Source: Adenanthera pavonina (taxonomy: Eukaryota; Streptophyta; Magnoliopsida; Fabales; Fabaceae). From it: 64,000 nucleotides of DNA. The stretch covers positions 1,255,001 to 1,319,000 of the forward strand of contig JAIVEN010000015.1 of the NCBI GenBank assembly GCA_026686845.1. The letters run 5' to 3'. The notes below the pieces were generated by a model. That model saw nothing but the letters and a program-made list of their open reading frames with translations, searched no databases and was not told where the DNA came from. Below, in pieces: positions 1 to 10,864 of this stretch. The stretch's first letter is position 1, and every line of letters begins with the position of its first letter. Both the position numbers and the translations under genes were made by a program.

Positions 1-134
1 AATCAGCAATAACACAGAACCCAAAAGCGTAAAATCCTTAGTTGTTCCCTAGCAAAATTTCACTTCAAAACAATATTGATGGAAACTGAGTAGAAAAATA
101 AGAAAAACATAACTTTCAAGCAAGGCTGAATTAC

Positions 135-174
135 CATTTTCTTCAAGTGAATCAGATAAATCATCATAGAGCAT
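135..174 (-). other. possible 40-nt mini-exon (weak)
   Basis: On the minus strand a 40-nt segment is bounded by a good acceptor (tgcag) and a donor (gtaatt). It reads MLYDDLSDSLEEN plus one base. The acidic, polar peptide looks more like coding sequence than the surrounding AT-rich DNA, but I do not recognise the protein and no neighbouring exon was found to join it. It could be an internal exon of a gene extending off the left edge, or chance. Confidence 0.18.
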
Positions 175-2428
175 CTGCATTATTAATTTATTATCATTAA
201 TAAATAGAAAAACAGAAGATAATAAGATCTTCTCCAAAGTATGTGATAGGAACCAAACAATAATCCAAAAACTATACAAAACACACTGGAAATGATGGAG
301 TCGAAGTAACAAAACAGAGGCCAATCAATGCAGTGGCAGAGATGCCTTTACACAGACACATATATGCTGAAAGATAAAACAGTGCTAGGTCTTTGAGATG
401 CCAGCTATCTTCCAAATCCACTGCATGACTTCCCACATGATCCCTGCCCACTCCCTTTAGTTCTTATAAGCCTTCTTCATAACAGAATGGTTCAAATTCA
501 TCCACTCTAATAATGACACATGTCCCCTCTTTGTTGTCAAAGTCACACACCCTTTTCACAACCAATCTTTCCCTTACCCCCCTACTTATATTTTCTATAT
601 TATAAAAAGCCCATCATTACCCGATCCTTGAAGCTTCACCTAGCCATCAAGGTGAGAAGTAGAAGTTGGGATGGGAACAAGGGCTTCTTTTCAATAGGAT
701 CTTGTACTTGTCTCCCCTTCCTTTTGCCCTTCTCATCGACTTCTGCCATCAAAAACTGGCATCATCAACTCTTGCTCCAATTGCATAGCCCAGAATGTTT
801 CATCCCCATGGAAGATATGCTCCCACTCTCTCCCCCTAGCTATTTGGTGCTGAACAAGAAGTTGAATCCTTCTGGACAAATTCATGCCAACAATGTGAAC
901 TCAGATTCCCAATGTGCCTACTCACAAATTGTCGAACTAGAGACTTGAATTGACTTCATGGGCTAAGAAAATTTGATAACTTCTTACTTCAATTCTTCTT
1001 TTGATTGTTCTTCAATCCAAACAAACCTCTCCCTCTTTCTTTTCTCAAACAAATAAATACCTCACAAATTTCACGAACAAATACCTTGCTCATAAGAACG
1101 TTTAGGATTCAAAGCGTCCCCATAGCCAAATAGCACAAAAACAAGATTTACAAGTCTGCAATCTTCTAAAGGAGATCAGTGATGCATGGCAATAGGGGAT
1201 AGAGTTATGTGCTGTCTTTACACCTGCAACAGACCAGTGTTGTCAATTGCAGCCTCCATCCTGTGATGGAGTGGCAGAATTTAGAAGAAAAAGACATAGG
1301 AGTGATGGGACTTCCATGGCATGGCGAACTTTACATGATGCCACCATGGGTCCACTTTAGTGTAGCAGCCACAAGTGGCATCCACCAGAACAGAATATAG
1401 AAAAGAGAATGTAAACATGAGTGTTTCTATCAGAAAACTGTTGGCTTCTAAGGCCAAAGGTCAAACTTCTCCAAGAGCTATAAATTTACACAACTCACAC
1501 TCAGAAGATATGGGAATTGATTCTGTAGGTCATCTGTGATATCTATACACAGGTGAATAGACATAGCCTCCAATCAAATCATCACAATATAATACAATCT
1601 TGAGTACTGCAGGTACATGGAACAGGGATAGGCGCACATAGGCATATGAGGGTTCAAATCCTAGTTTTACATACCCATTCTTACACCAACCAATTAATTT
1701 TAGTTTGCACTAAGACAATCATGCAGAAGTAGGTTCTAGAATCACCAAGAAACCTCACAACATGAGAAACAATGACTTAGTTTCTGAATATCCAAATAAC
1801 ATTATACCAAATCAAGCGAAAAGACTTTGTTGGACTTCTTATGTCTCCACGACTAACTGGTTGGTTGTGTTAAATCAATCAAATACCACAATCCAAACAG
1901 AAATCCTCATGGTAGATGGTGCATTAACCTTCCATTGAGTTTATGAAAGAAGTTTTGACTAGCTGGAAGAAAAGTTTCCAGGTAAAGAAGCCAGAAGAAT
2001 CTATGGACCATCACCTTTTACTGGCAAATGTGAAATATCACCCATGGCTAGAGTCAAGGCTGCCAAGCCAAGCCAAGTACATTGCCTACCTGATCTATAA
2101 GATTCCTAAAGAAGCAGTTAACAAGGAGAAAACCTTGTAAAATTAAGTAACTGGTGTTACAAGTCTGATTCAAAGTTGAAAGATAAGGGGGAGAAAAAGA
2201 AGCTGGTCCAAACCAATGTTTTGGTAAATCTACTGGCACAAACATAAATGGGATACTTTAAAGGCTACAAAACTTTCTTTATTTGGAAAGTGCGCAGAAA
2301 ATCCCTTTCTTAGGCATGATACCAAGGCCAAAGAAACCCTAGTTATGATGCGTAGGTTTTTTCCTTTGATCTATAATTTATTATTTACACTCTTAAAACT
2401 TAACCCATGATTGTTTCAAAGACCAGAT

Positions 2429-2451
2429 TATATATATATATATATATATAA
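2429..2451. repeat. (TA)n microsatellite
   Basis: An uninterrupted TA dinucleotide run of about 22 bases. It is typical plant simple-sequence DNA with no associated gene feature. Confidence 0.9.
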
Positions 2452-2696
2452 AACCTCCATCAAACTTGGCATCTACAAAATTAAAGATTTGGCGCTTCAA
2501 ATCATCGGATTGCTTCCAATCCTATCCCTTTCTAGCCTATTATATCCAATAACCCTTCAGTCAACTTGGTTCTCTAGCTATTCATCTGTCCAAAGCCCTA
2601 ACCTAGCCTATCAAAATTTCGAAATTTACCTTGTCCTATTTCAGTCAAACAATATCCCACATGCATGCATTGTCTCCTAGAAACTGAATAAAACAT

Positions 2697-2764
2697 AGAA
2701 AATGATAACATCTACAGGTCATAAATGTACAGAAAATGATAACATCTACAAGTCATAAATGTAT
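2697..2764. repeat. 34-bp tandem duplication
   Basis: Two head-to-tail copies of a 34-bp unit (2697-2730 and 2731-2764) starting agaaaatgataacatc differ by one internal g/a change and the last base. They lie immediately before the LINE insertion site. This is probably a recent local duplication. Confidence 0.85.
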
Positions 2765-2782
2765 ACCAAAAAAATAAACATC

Positions 2783-4183
2783 ATCAACAACAACAACAAC
2801 AACAACACCATTAGCCTTATCCCACGATGTGGGGTTGGCTACAAGGATCATACGACGCCAATGGACTCTATCAAACACCATCTCCTCAGATAAATCATTT
2901 CTCAAAAGATCATTCCTTATAACTTACCTTAGTATCCTTTTTGATCTTCCTCTATGCCTTTTGATAGGGCTCCAAACCATTTGATTAACTCTCCTCATTG
3001 GCTCCTCTTGCTCTCTTCTTTATCCATGACCAAACCACCTTAAATGATTTTCCACCATTTTATCTTCGATAGGTGCTACTCAAACTTTCCTTCGTTTACA
3101 GTTATTTCGTATCTTATCCAATTTTGTATGACCACATATCCATCTCAACATTCTCATCTCTGCTACTCCCATTTTATGCTCTTATTGTCCTTTTAAAGCA
3201 TAACATTCACTGCCATATAGCATTGCTGGCCTTATACATAACTTTCCTTTAAGCTTAGTCGGTACCTTGCGGTCACAAATAACTCATAATGCTTTCGTCC
3301 ACTTTAACCACCCAGCTTGTATCTTATACATAACATCCCCATCCATTTCACCATCACTCTGTAAAATCGACTCCTAATATCTAAACTTTGACACTTCTGG
3401 AATGATTTGCTCTCCAATTTTTACCTCTAAATCATTTCTAATTAGCCTTTTATTAAATTTGCAATGCATATATTCCGTTTTGCTTCTACTCAAGTGGAAA
3501 CCCTTTGATTCTAAAGTGTGTCTCCATAACTCAAGTTTAGAATTGATCTCTTCTCTTGAGTCTCCAATTAAAACTATATCATCCGCAAAGAGTATACACT
3601 TTGGAATTTCTTCCTGTATATGTTTTGTCAAAACATCCAAAACCAGATCAAACAGGTATGAACTCAAGGAAGATCCTTGATGTAAGTCTATCGTTATAGG
3701 AAAGTCCTTTGTTACACCTCCAAGGGTTCTCACACTTCTTGATTCCCCCCTCATAGATATCCGTTATGGCTCGAATATAAGCCACACGGACACCTTTCTT
3801 TTCCATTGCTTTCCACAATACATCTCTTGGTACTCTATCATAGGCTTTTTCCAAATCAATAAAAACCATATGTATGTCTCTCTCTTCACTTTGGTATCTT
3901 TCAATCAAGCCCCTTAATTAATAAATAACCTCTGTTGTAAACCGTCCTAACATAAATCCAAATTGGTTTTCCGAAATACGAGACTCTTTTCTGAGTCTAT
4001 GCTCAATCACTCTTTCCCAAAGTTTCATTGTATGACTCATGAGTTTTATCCCCCTGATAATTAGCACAATTCTGAATATCCCCCTTGTTCTTGTATATAG
4101 GCACTAGAGTGCTCTTTCTCCATTCCTCTGACATTTTCTTTAACCTTAAAATCTCATTAAATAACCAAAAAAAAAACATCATT
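2783..4183 (-). mobile_element. 5'-truncated RTE-clade LINE with target-site duplication
   Basis: The minus strand encodes the C-terminal part of a non-LTR reverse transcriptase. Blocks seen include DIHMVFIDLEKAYDRVPRD (palm), HQGSSLSSYLFDLVLD and the catalytic FADDIVLIGDS motif (the usual YADD box has F for Y), followed by a thumb region ending near 3375. The reading is split into two frames around 3650-3750 and has stop codons, so it is dead. The 3' end is a (TTG)n tail, read as (CAA)n at 2786-2805, next to a CCTTATCCCAC-type tail sequence common in plant RTE elements. A 14-bp direct repeat, AAAAAATAAACATC, flanks the insert at 2769-2782 and 4184-4197, marking the insertion and its 5' truncation point. 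Confidence 0.9.
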
Positions 4184-4196
4184 AAAAAATAAACAT

Positions 4197-4483
4197 CCGG
4201 TCCATTTCATCAGTCATTTTAGAAATTTTAAATATCCTATTTTGTCTATCATTCTAGAAAACTAATAAAAAATTTATTTTTTCTTTACAATTATACCCTT
4301 ATGCAATTAACAGTATGTGGCGGTTTTTTGTTGTAATTTAATAATCCATATTCATTCCATACCATTAAAATGGGAGTAGTAATTAAGGGCAATTTAGTAA
4401 AATTACATTATTCATTAAGTTATTTACTCTCTTTCTTAATCCTTGTGCCAAAACCTTAAAGGACACATAAAATGGGATGAGTA
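4197..4483. mobile_element. Stowaway-like MITE (degenerate)
   Basis: The right end reads ggacacataaaatgggatga, whose complement resembles the Tc1/mariner Stowaway terminus (CTC-CCATTTTATGTGTCC type). The left end begins ccggtccatttcatcag, a weak match to the same terminus. The interior is AT-rich and non-coding. No clear TA target duplication was found, so the exact ends are uncertain. The LINE inserted exactly at its left edge. Confidence 0.42.
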
Positions 4484-4898
4484 CAAGGGATGAGCCGCCT
4501 AATAGTTGATAGGGATCAAGAAAAAAATTTAAAGTTAGGGAAACAACAAATAACAGCAACAGTATTTACCTAATAAATCAAGGGCATAAAATGATATAAA
4601 AGAGTAATATATTTTGGATAAAAGTTTGCTGATGACTAAAATGCAACAGCAATCTTTTAATAAAAATACAAATTTCTAAAAATTAAAAAAAAGAATAGAA
4701 CAATGTGAATAATTTCTCCATCAAGTTCCATTAAGGAACAGAGCTTTCTAGCAGTATGTGGGGCAAACTCCAAGCATTTAGCTAGAAAACCAGATGTGGA
4801 AACAGTTCTAGTGTGACCAGCTATAAAAGCTACTAATACATATGCATTCTATCTGGCTATCAATTCACATATTGTTTTCCCTTTTGACAAAAGCTACA

Positions 4899-4977
4899 TG
4901 ATAGAAAATTGAAAACTTATTTTAGGAAGAAAAAGAATTAATATTTTGAGTTATATCATTTCTCCCTTTTAATTTAG
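4899..4977 (+). repeat. 5' LTR remnant with two deletion joints
   Basis: Positions 4899-4958 match the start of the 3' LTR at 6841. The next 14 bases, ctcccttttaattt (4962-4975), match a segment near the end of the 3' LTR (7081-7094). The sequence then jumps straight into RNase H coding sequence at 4978. The middle of the LTR and the first two thirds of the internal region were therefore lost in at least two deletions. Confidence 0.85.
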
Positions 4978-6832
4978 GTTGCTTGCGATGCCTCTAGAGT
5001 TGACGGACACCCCATGGCATTCTTTAGCGAAAAGTTGAATGACGCAAAGCAGAAATATTCCACCTATGATAAAGAATTCTATGCCATTGTTAGATCTTTG
5101 AAGCATTGGAAGTATTACCTTCTTCCCCAACAATTTGTCTAGTATTTAGACCATCAAGCTCTCAAATACCTCAACTCCCAACGTCATTTGAATTCCAAAC
5201 ATGCTGAATGGTAGAGTTCATTCAAAAATTCACTTTTGTAGTTCGGCATCGCTCTGGAGTGGAGAATAAAATAGCAGATGCTCTAAGTCGACGGATTAAC
5301 ATACTACAAACAATGACTGTAAGTATTGTGGGCTTTGATAAATTGAAGGATGATTATGCGACATGTCCAAACTTTGGAGTTATTTATCAAGTAGTAATGA
5401 AAACCGGCATGACGATGTTGACTTTCTCATTAACAATGGATATCTCTTTCGAGGTTATAAATTGTGCATCCCGCGCACATCTATGTGCAACTTTCTTATC
5501 TAGGAATTACATGCTGGGGTCTAGCAGGACACTTCGGCAGAGATAAGACTATGGTCCTCAGTTGAGGATCGATTCTATTGGTCATCTCTTAAATGTGATG
5601 TCGCTAGAGTTCTTTCTCAATGCCTTACATGTCAAACATCCAAGGCTAAGAAGCAAAATATCGGGTTGTATACTCCTTTGCCAGTTCCTAGGGCACCGTG
5701 GAAGGATCTTAACATGGATTTTATTTTGGGATTACCACGTACTATACGAGGGCATGATTCCATTTTGGTAGTTGTGGATAGATTCTCCAAAATGGCCCAT
5801 TTTCTCCCTTGTTGCAAGGCTACAGATGCTTCTCATCTTGCCAAACTTTTCTTCAAAAAGGTAGTACATTTGCATGGACTGCCTGTCTCTATTGTGTCTG
5901 ACAAAGATGTTAAGTTTGTTAGCTACTTCTGAGAGACCCTGTGGAAGCTGTTTGGTACTCAATTGAAGTTCTCCTCCGCCTTTCATCCTCAAACTGATGG
6001 ACAAATTGAGATTATAAACCGTAGTTTAGGTAATCTGCTGAGGAGTTTGGTGGGAGATAAACCTGGAAATTGGGATTCGGTTTTGCCAATTGCGGAGTTC
6101 ACTTACAACAACTCAATTAATTGGTCCACAGGTAAGAGTCCTTTTCAAATTGTTCAAGGATATAACCCTAGACAGCCTCTTGATCTTATGCCAATTCCTG
6201 TGACATTCCGTACTTCTGAATCTGCGGAAGATTTCACTCATTGACTACATGAGCTTCATGCTGAAATTCGACGAAAGCTTACTTTAGGCAATGATCACTA
6301 CAAGTACCTTGCTGATGCTCATCGTCGCTCCCAAAGCTTCAATGAAGGTGATTATGTCATGGCTTATATCCGTCCTGAACGTTTCCCCAAGAATTCCTTT
6401 AAAAAGTTGCATGCTCGAGCTTCTGGACATTTTCACATTGCAAGAAAATTGGGGCCCAATGCTTACTTGCTTAAATTACCTCTTGACATGACCATCGGTC
6501 CAGTGTTCAATGTTGAAGACCTAGTTTTTTATCAAGGCACTTTTGAGCCTCCCAGACCATTTCCTGACGACGCTGTGGTTGTTCAACCACATCATGCACC
6601 TATGCCAATATTGCCATCCGCTACACCGTCTCTTGAAGAAATCAACATAGTTATGGATGATCAGCTTGTTTTCACATCTGAGGGCACTATCCGCCATTAT
6701 CTTGTTCGATGGAAAGGCTGCTCTGACTTGGATGCCACATGGATTACAGAGGATGAATTTTGACATCTTGATCCAGCCTTGCTTGAGTTCTATCAGCTTT
6801 TTGACTCTCCAGAGAAGAGATTTTTCAAGTAG
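4978..6832 (+). pseudogene. Ty3/gypsy pol remnant: RNase H, integrase, chromodomain
   Basis: Translation gives RNase H (VACDASRVDGHPMAFFSEKL, then DKEFYAIVRSLKHWKYYL) interrupted by a stop near 5141. A frameshifted zinc-binding region follows around 5500-5650. The integrase core is at about 5666-6244, with DFILGLP, VVDRFSKMAHF, FHPQTDGQIE and NRSLGNLLRSL. The C-terminal part (GDYVMAYIRPERFP near 6352) leads to a chromodomain (HYLVRWKGCSDLDATWITED, 6695-6756). Stops at about 5930, 6242 and 6761, plus frameshifts, make it a pseudogene. The chromodomain places it in the chromovirus lineage, known for targeting chromatin marks during integration. Confidence 0.92.
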
Positions 6833-6840
6833 GGGGGAAA

Positions 6841-7144
6841 TGATAGAAAATTGAATACTTATTTTAGGAAGAAAAAGAATTAATATTGAGTTATATCTTG
6901 AGTTTTATTTTATCTTTTAGGATATTGATTATTTAGATTTATCTTATCTTATGGATTATCTTAGGATCCTAATTAGATTAGGATTTAGACTCTATAAATA
7001 AACTTTAGAACCTTTCATTGTATTCAGAGCTTTTCCTATTGACTGAATAATAATTTGAAATCTTTTTCAGTGACTTACCTCTCCCTTTTAATTTTCTACT
7101 CTTCTCATCTAAATTCTTCCCTACCCATACCCTGTCCTACATCA
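6841..7144 (+). repeat. 3' LTR with adjoining polypurine tract
   Basis: A polypurine tract, aggggggaaa (6831-6840), directly precedes TGATAG. The LTR is 304 bp, has a TATA-like ctataaataaac near 6990 as a likely promoter, and ends at ATCA followed by the CTACA duplication. It could in principle still promote transcription to the right, antisense to the PP2A B' gene. Confidence 0.88.
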
Positions 7145-8060
7145 CTACAATTACAGACACATTCAAAATATTGAAAATGGAATCATAATCTTTAAACAAG
7201 GAAACCATGGGCATAAGATACATGAAATGGATCCTCGGATCCTCCCCATTCAGCTTTTAAATGGAGAGGGGCAGTAAACTACTTTATCACCATCCAAGAC
7301 ATCTTAGGGCTATGATTGCACCTCATATACAATTAACCTTTTCTTTTTTTTTTTAAAAATTATAAAACAGACCAGAAAAGCTATGTTTTGTGAAGAGGAT
7401 ATCAACTCCATTTTTCAGTTTCCGTTTCACCACAAGCAGATCTGAATCTTCAGGTCTTTGTGCAGCAAATAGTGCAACAGTGCAACAACAAAGAGGGGAG
7501 TGTCTTATTTCACTCTTTGTACAGCACCAGCAAAGATGCAATGGCATTTTCACTACCTGGGTATGCTTAGATGGAGGGAATGGAATTTCAGTGACCACCA
7601 TTCAGTGTTTTAGAAATTGATTTTGGGCGACACATCCTCTGTTGTGAAGATCTGTGTATTGATGTTTTGAATTTCGGTAGCCAAATGGGTTTGCTTGTTG
7701 TGAAACTGACAGAGTTTGAAATCTTCTTTCATAAAACACAACATTTAAAAAAAAAAAAAAGTAAGGGATACACATGGTGCAATCATAACAAGAAGATGCC
7801 TTGAACAGTGATTAAGCAAGTTGAATGCTGCCTCTCCATTCAAAAGCTCAATGGAAAGGATCCGTTCCATAAGATATAACTTTCATCAGGGTCAGCTCAT
7901 ACAAAATAAATCAATCAAGTGTAATAACAACAACAATAACAATTAAGTAGCAGGTTAGTTATGTGTTTAAACAAAAAATCATAAGCTTAGGAGTAATCAC
8001 TTGCTGGCAAGTTCATCATGAATGGCTAATCCACAGAGAAAGTACAATCCACATTCAAAA
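7145..8060. other. intronic stretch without gene
   Basis: No recognisable coding segment on either strand. There is a short open frame at 7390-7620 on the plus strand with no known domain, a poly-A run near 7749, and AT-rich filler. Confidence 0.45.
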
Positions 8061-8061
8061 T

Positions 8062-8800
8062 TTATTGTGTGTTTGACACGCATGTGCTTGAGTGCCAAGG
8101 AAGGGGGAGAGAAGGAATAAAGAAAAAGAAAAGAACAAGACAGATACTAGGCCCACAAGGAGTAGTCAAAACAATCTCGTTCACAGGGCGATGCTAAAAA
8201 CCAGTAAACTTTCATGCTCCACAAAGTAGCCAAGAAATATTAGTCCCACAGGTTAGCTGTGAAGCCAAATACTAGTATAAAATCAATATGGTTTGACACA
8301 TTCTGTGGAAAGTGGGCGAAGAAAAGGAATAAAAACTCAAGACAGATGCTAGGCCCTACAAGAAATCGTCAAAACAATCTCATTTACTGGAAAAAGCAGA
8401 AAAACAGAAAATTGTCATGCTCAAGAAAGTAGCCAAGAAATAGAAGCAGTCCCACAAGTAAGCTATGAAGTGAAATACACGTACAAAATTGATTTTGGCT
8501 TAAGACACTTGCTCGGGAGGGGGAACTGAAAGGGAATAAAAACTCAACAAAACACATGCTACGCCCCAAAAGAAATTGTCAAAACAATATCATTTCCAAG
8601 AAAATGCTGAAAACCATCAAATTGTCATGCATGAGAAAGTAGCCAAGGAATAAACGTAGTCCCACTAGTTGTGAAGTCAAATACATGTACAATATTGATT
8701 TTGAATTCGATAAGAGCTTGGGAGGAGAAGAGAAAAGAAATTTATTTAAAAAAAAAAATCAACAAGACAAATGCTAGGCCCCATAACAAAGCAGAAATTG
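8062..8800. repeat. tandem array, unit about 205 bp, about 3.5 copies
   Basis: A block containing gacagatgctaggcccta, then gtcaaaacaatctcattta, then cacaaagtagccaagaaat, then agtcccac-ag recurs in order. Anchors lie at 8139, 8341, 8551 and 8766, giving spacings of about 202, 210 and 215 bp. The copies are diverged from one another and the last is truncated by an A-rich run. The array starts just inside the 5' splice site of the PP2A B' intron (donor at 8861), so it is transcribed with the pre-mRNA if the gene is active. Confidence 0.88.
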
Positions 8801-8861
8801 AGATAAAAAGATGACTGGTAACAGAAAATGCTAATTAGGAAGCGGGGAAAAAAAGAAGTAC

Positions 8862-10106
8862 CCGAAAGTGTAAGCTGTTGAGGCACCTACCAATCTGTCG
8901 GAACAATGGAACCACACAGCGCTGAAATTCTGCACCTTGGGTGGCCTCTAAGACTTCCTCCAATTCACCAAGGAACATTACCTCCTTTGAGCTATTAGTT
9001 ATTGGCCAATATTTCAAAAGGCCCCTAATCACGGTATCAGCTAGCTTGACATCTTTCTCCACAAACTGAGTGATGCAATAAGAAAGCTGCTGATGATACA
9101 TTGATACACACTTGGGCTTGTGAAGGGGAATCAGTGCACGGACAAGGAACAATTTATGCTCTTCCTTCAAAGGCAAAGCAAATCCATTGATTATGCTGCC
9201 CAATATCTCAAGCAACTCTGCAATTCCATTGTGTTTCTCAGTCTCAAATATGAACCGATAAAAGATATTGTTGATAGCTTTCCTAATGAATGGCCGATGT
9301 ACCATGAACTTTCCATAAATACGGTGGAGAACAGTCTTCAGGTAGTCCCTCTCTCTTTGGTCCTCAGAGTCAAATAAGTCAAGCAGTCTCAACACAAATG
9401 AATGATCAATATATCTTTTAGCAAGCTTTGCATCAGTCTCTGATGAAGACACAAATCTAAAAAGAAATTCATACACAATTTGCAGATGAGGCCAAGCTGG
9501 TTCCAAAGTAGGTTCCTCTTCCTCAACATCATACATATCTGCTACCTTCGTGTCATGATTGGGAGATGGTAAAGTTCGAAATAAATTGGCTGCCACCATC
9601 CTTGTGATCTCCTGCATTGATATGTCATTGAACTTTGAAGATACAGAGGAAACATATTCAACGAGCTCAAGCAATGTTTGCTTCTTGATGTCCTTCTCTT
9701 TAAGATTTTTAGCAGGATCACTAAAATCAAATACAACACAACAAATGTTCAATTTTCTAAGGAACAAATTCTGTTTTTCTGAGCTAGGAACATCACGGAA
9801 GCTTGGTAAAGCCTCATAAACTCCGGGAGCTGTAACAGTACCCACTTGTGTTGCAGTGGCAGCAGCTGATTTCTTAGGTTGATTTGTTTTATTTGAACTC
9901 GTTGCAAGAGTCCCATTGCCAGGCCGCAACCCAACAGAACCAGAATATGAAGATTTTGAAGAAGCTGAATTGGATTTCAAGGCGCTATTGGAATTAGTCC
10001 CATGCCAAGGGTTCGCTGATAAAGAACCATTGACCCCTCCCTCAGTGTTCGAATCACTGTGGGATGACTTTGAGGGCTTGCGTTTACCGAATATCTGTTT
10101 TATCAT
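8862..10106 (-). CDS. PP2A B' (B56) regulatory subunit, B'kappa-like; first coding exon
   Basis: B' subunits bind the PP2A A/C core and choose its substrates in cytosol and nucleus. This exon encodes 415 residues from MIKQIFGKRKPSKSS, followed by a Ser/Asn/Thr-rich linker. From about residue 95 comes the HEAT-like B56 core, with YEALPSFRDVPSSEKQNLF, EPTLEPAWPHLQIVYEFL, KRYIDHSFVLRLLDLFDSED, GKFMVHRPFIRKAINNIFYR and SYCITQFVEKDVKLADTVI. I chose ATG 10106 over the in-frame ATG at 10127 because MIKQIFGK is the family start as I recall it. The exon ends in LNSLHF-R at a donor (CGG|gtactt), the conserved B' intron position; the next exon should start VAERALFLWNN-like. That exon (about 80-100 residues) was not found down to position 1. 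The kappa assignment rests on N-terminal resemblance only. Confidence 0.93.
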
Positions 10107-10640
10107 ATCTAGAATACCCAAAACCAAAAAAACCCCAATCCTGATCCTCTACAACAGAATGAAAGCTTCTTCTACCTTGAAAAGGCTTACAAACATTGAC
10201 ATTATCACAATTACCGAATACTACACATCAAGGGTACGACGCACGCATACCCAAACACCCTAATCAGAGACCCATATCTTGAAAAGCCCAGTAAAACCCG
10301 TACTAATGAAATAAAATTTCGAGGATTCTCAGTACACGGAGCAGGCTGAGAAAATTCGATGGTATTAACAAGAGAGAAGCACTTACATTGACGGCATAAT
10401 TGATAAGATCTTAGGAGGCGCGAGAAAATCCAAGAGACGAGGCCGGAAATCTCAGCGAAGGCCCAGAAAAACCCTAATAAAGGAAAGAAGGAAACTCTTT
10501 TTGCGCCTAAATTTGATTAGCTCAACAGCGAAGTAGTGATAGAAGCGAGTAGAATAAATACGTGCAGAGAAGAAAAAGCAGAGCTTTTTTGAATTGAAAC
10601 TCCAAGTCCACGCTCGCCGGGCGAAAAGGGGCAAGAGAAA
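10107..10640 (-). promoter_or_regulatory. PP2A B' 5' leader with probable leader intron
   Basis: Upstream of the start codon the minus strand has a good donor (CAAT|gtaagt, intron from 10386) and a good acceptor (tgtag|AGGATC, to 10149), consistent with a 5'-UTR intron of about 238 bp. The upstream leader exon contains a short upstream ATG (ATGCCGTCAATG). The transcription start was not located. Confidence 0.5.
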
Positions 10641-10864
10641 GACTTGAGCTTTTTTATTGCTTTCTTCTTGTTTATGAGAAAAATCATGGGTTGCTCGAGT
10701 GGAGGCCAAACATTATGGAACATGGGACCCAAGAGGCATCATCACGAAGTGTAGACGAAATGGTTCTCATTATCATAAGCCTGTGGTGGTTCCATGGGTT
10801 GACTGTGTCCGATGGAGAGAGTCAATTTTGATCTTCCGGTGACCCTATCAAGGATCAACCATAA

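Larger units (their letters stand above)
1..2690. other. left-edge stretch, probably intron of the PP2A B' gene; no firm gene
   Basis: No open frame here is recognisable as a protein family, and the stretch carries ordinary AT-rich sequence with scattered short open frames. Because the PP2A B' gene on the minus strand lacks its last coding exon between here and 8862, this stretch is most simply part of that intron. A TATA-like motif near 598-606 and a run of open frame to 948 on the plus strand were considered, but nothing in the translation is recognisable. Confidence 0.4.
4899..7144 (+). mobile_element. internally deleted Ty3/gypsy chromovirus with CTACA target-site duplication
   Basis: The element starts TGATAGAAAATTG and ends CCTACATCA, with complementary TGAT/ATCA termini. 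It is flanked by a perfect 5-bp duplication, CTACA, at 4894-4898 and 7145-7149. Inside are an RNase H domain, integrase and a C-terminal chromodomain, then a polypurine tract and a 304-bp 3' LTR. The 5' LTR keeps only its first 62 bp or so, and gag, protease and reverse transcriptase are missing, so it cannot move by itself. The shared LTR start differs by one substitution and a 2-bp indel, suggesting a fairly recent insertion. It lies in the antisense direction within the presumed PP2A B' intron. Confidence 0.93.

Noticed and set aside
520..948. 142-codon open frame with a TATA-like motif upstream
   Set aside because: The TATA-like site is inside the frame, the peptide is low-information (Ser/Pro/Leu-rich) and no domain is recognisable.
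1209..1400. 63-codon open frame containing a PPWVHFSVAATSG-like phrase
   Set aside because: It looks faintly familiar as repeat-associated sequence, but I cannot name a family and there is no gene structure around it.
1640..1670. ggttcaaatcct resembling a tRNA T-loop
   Set aside because: The T-stem does not pair and no A-box, anticodon arm or acceptor stem is present upstream.
9120..9819. Plus-strand open frames across 9.1-9.8 kb
   Set aside because: They are antisense shadows of the PP2A B' coding exon.
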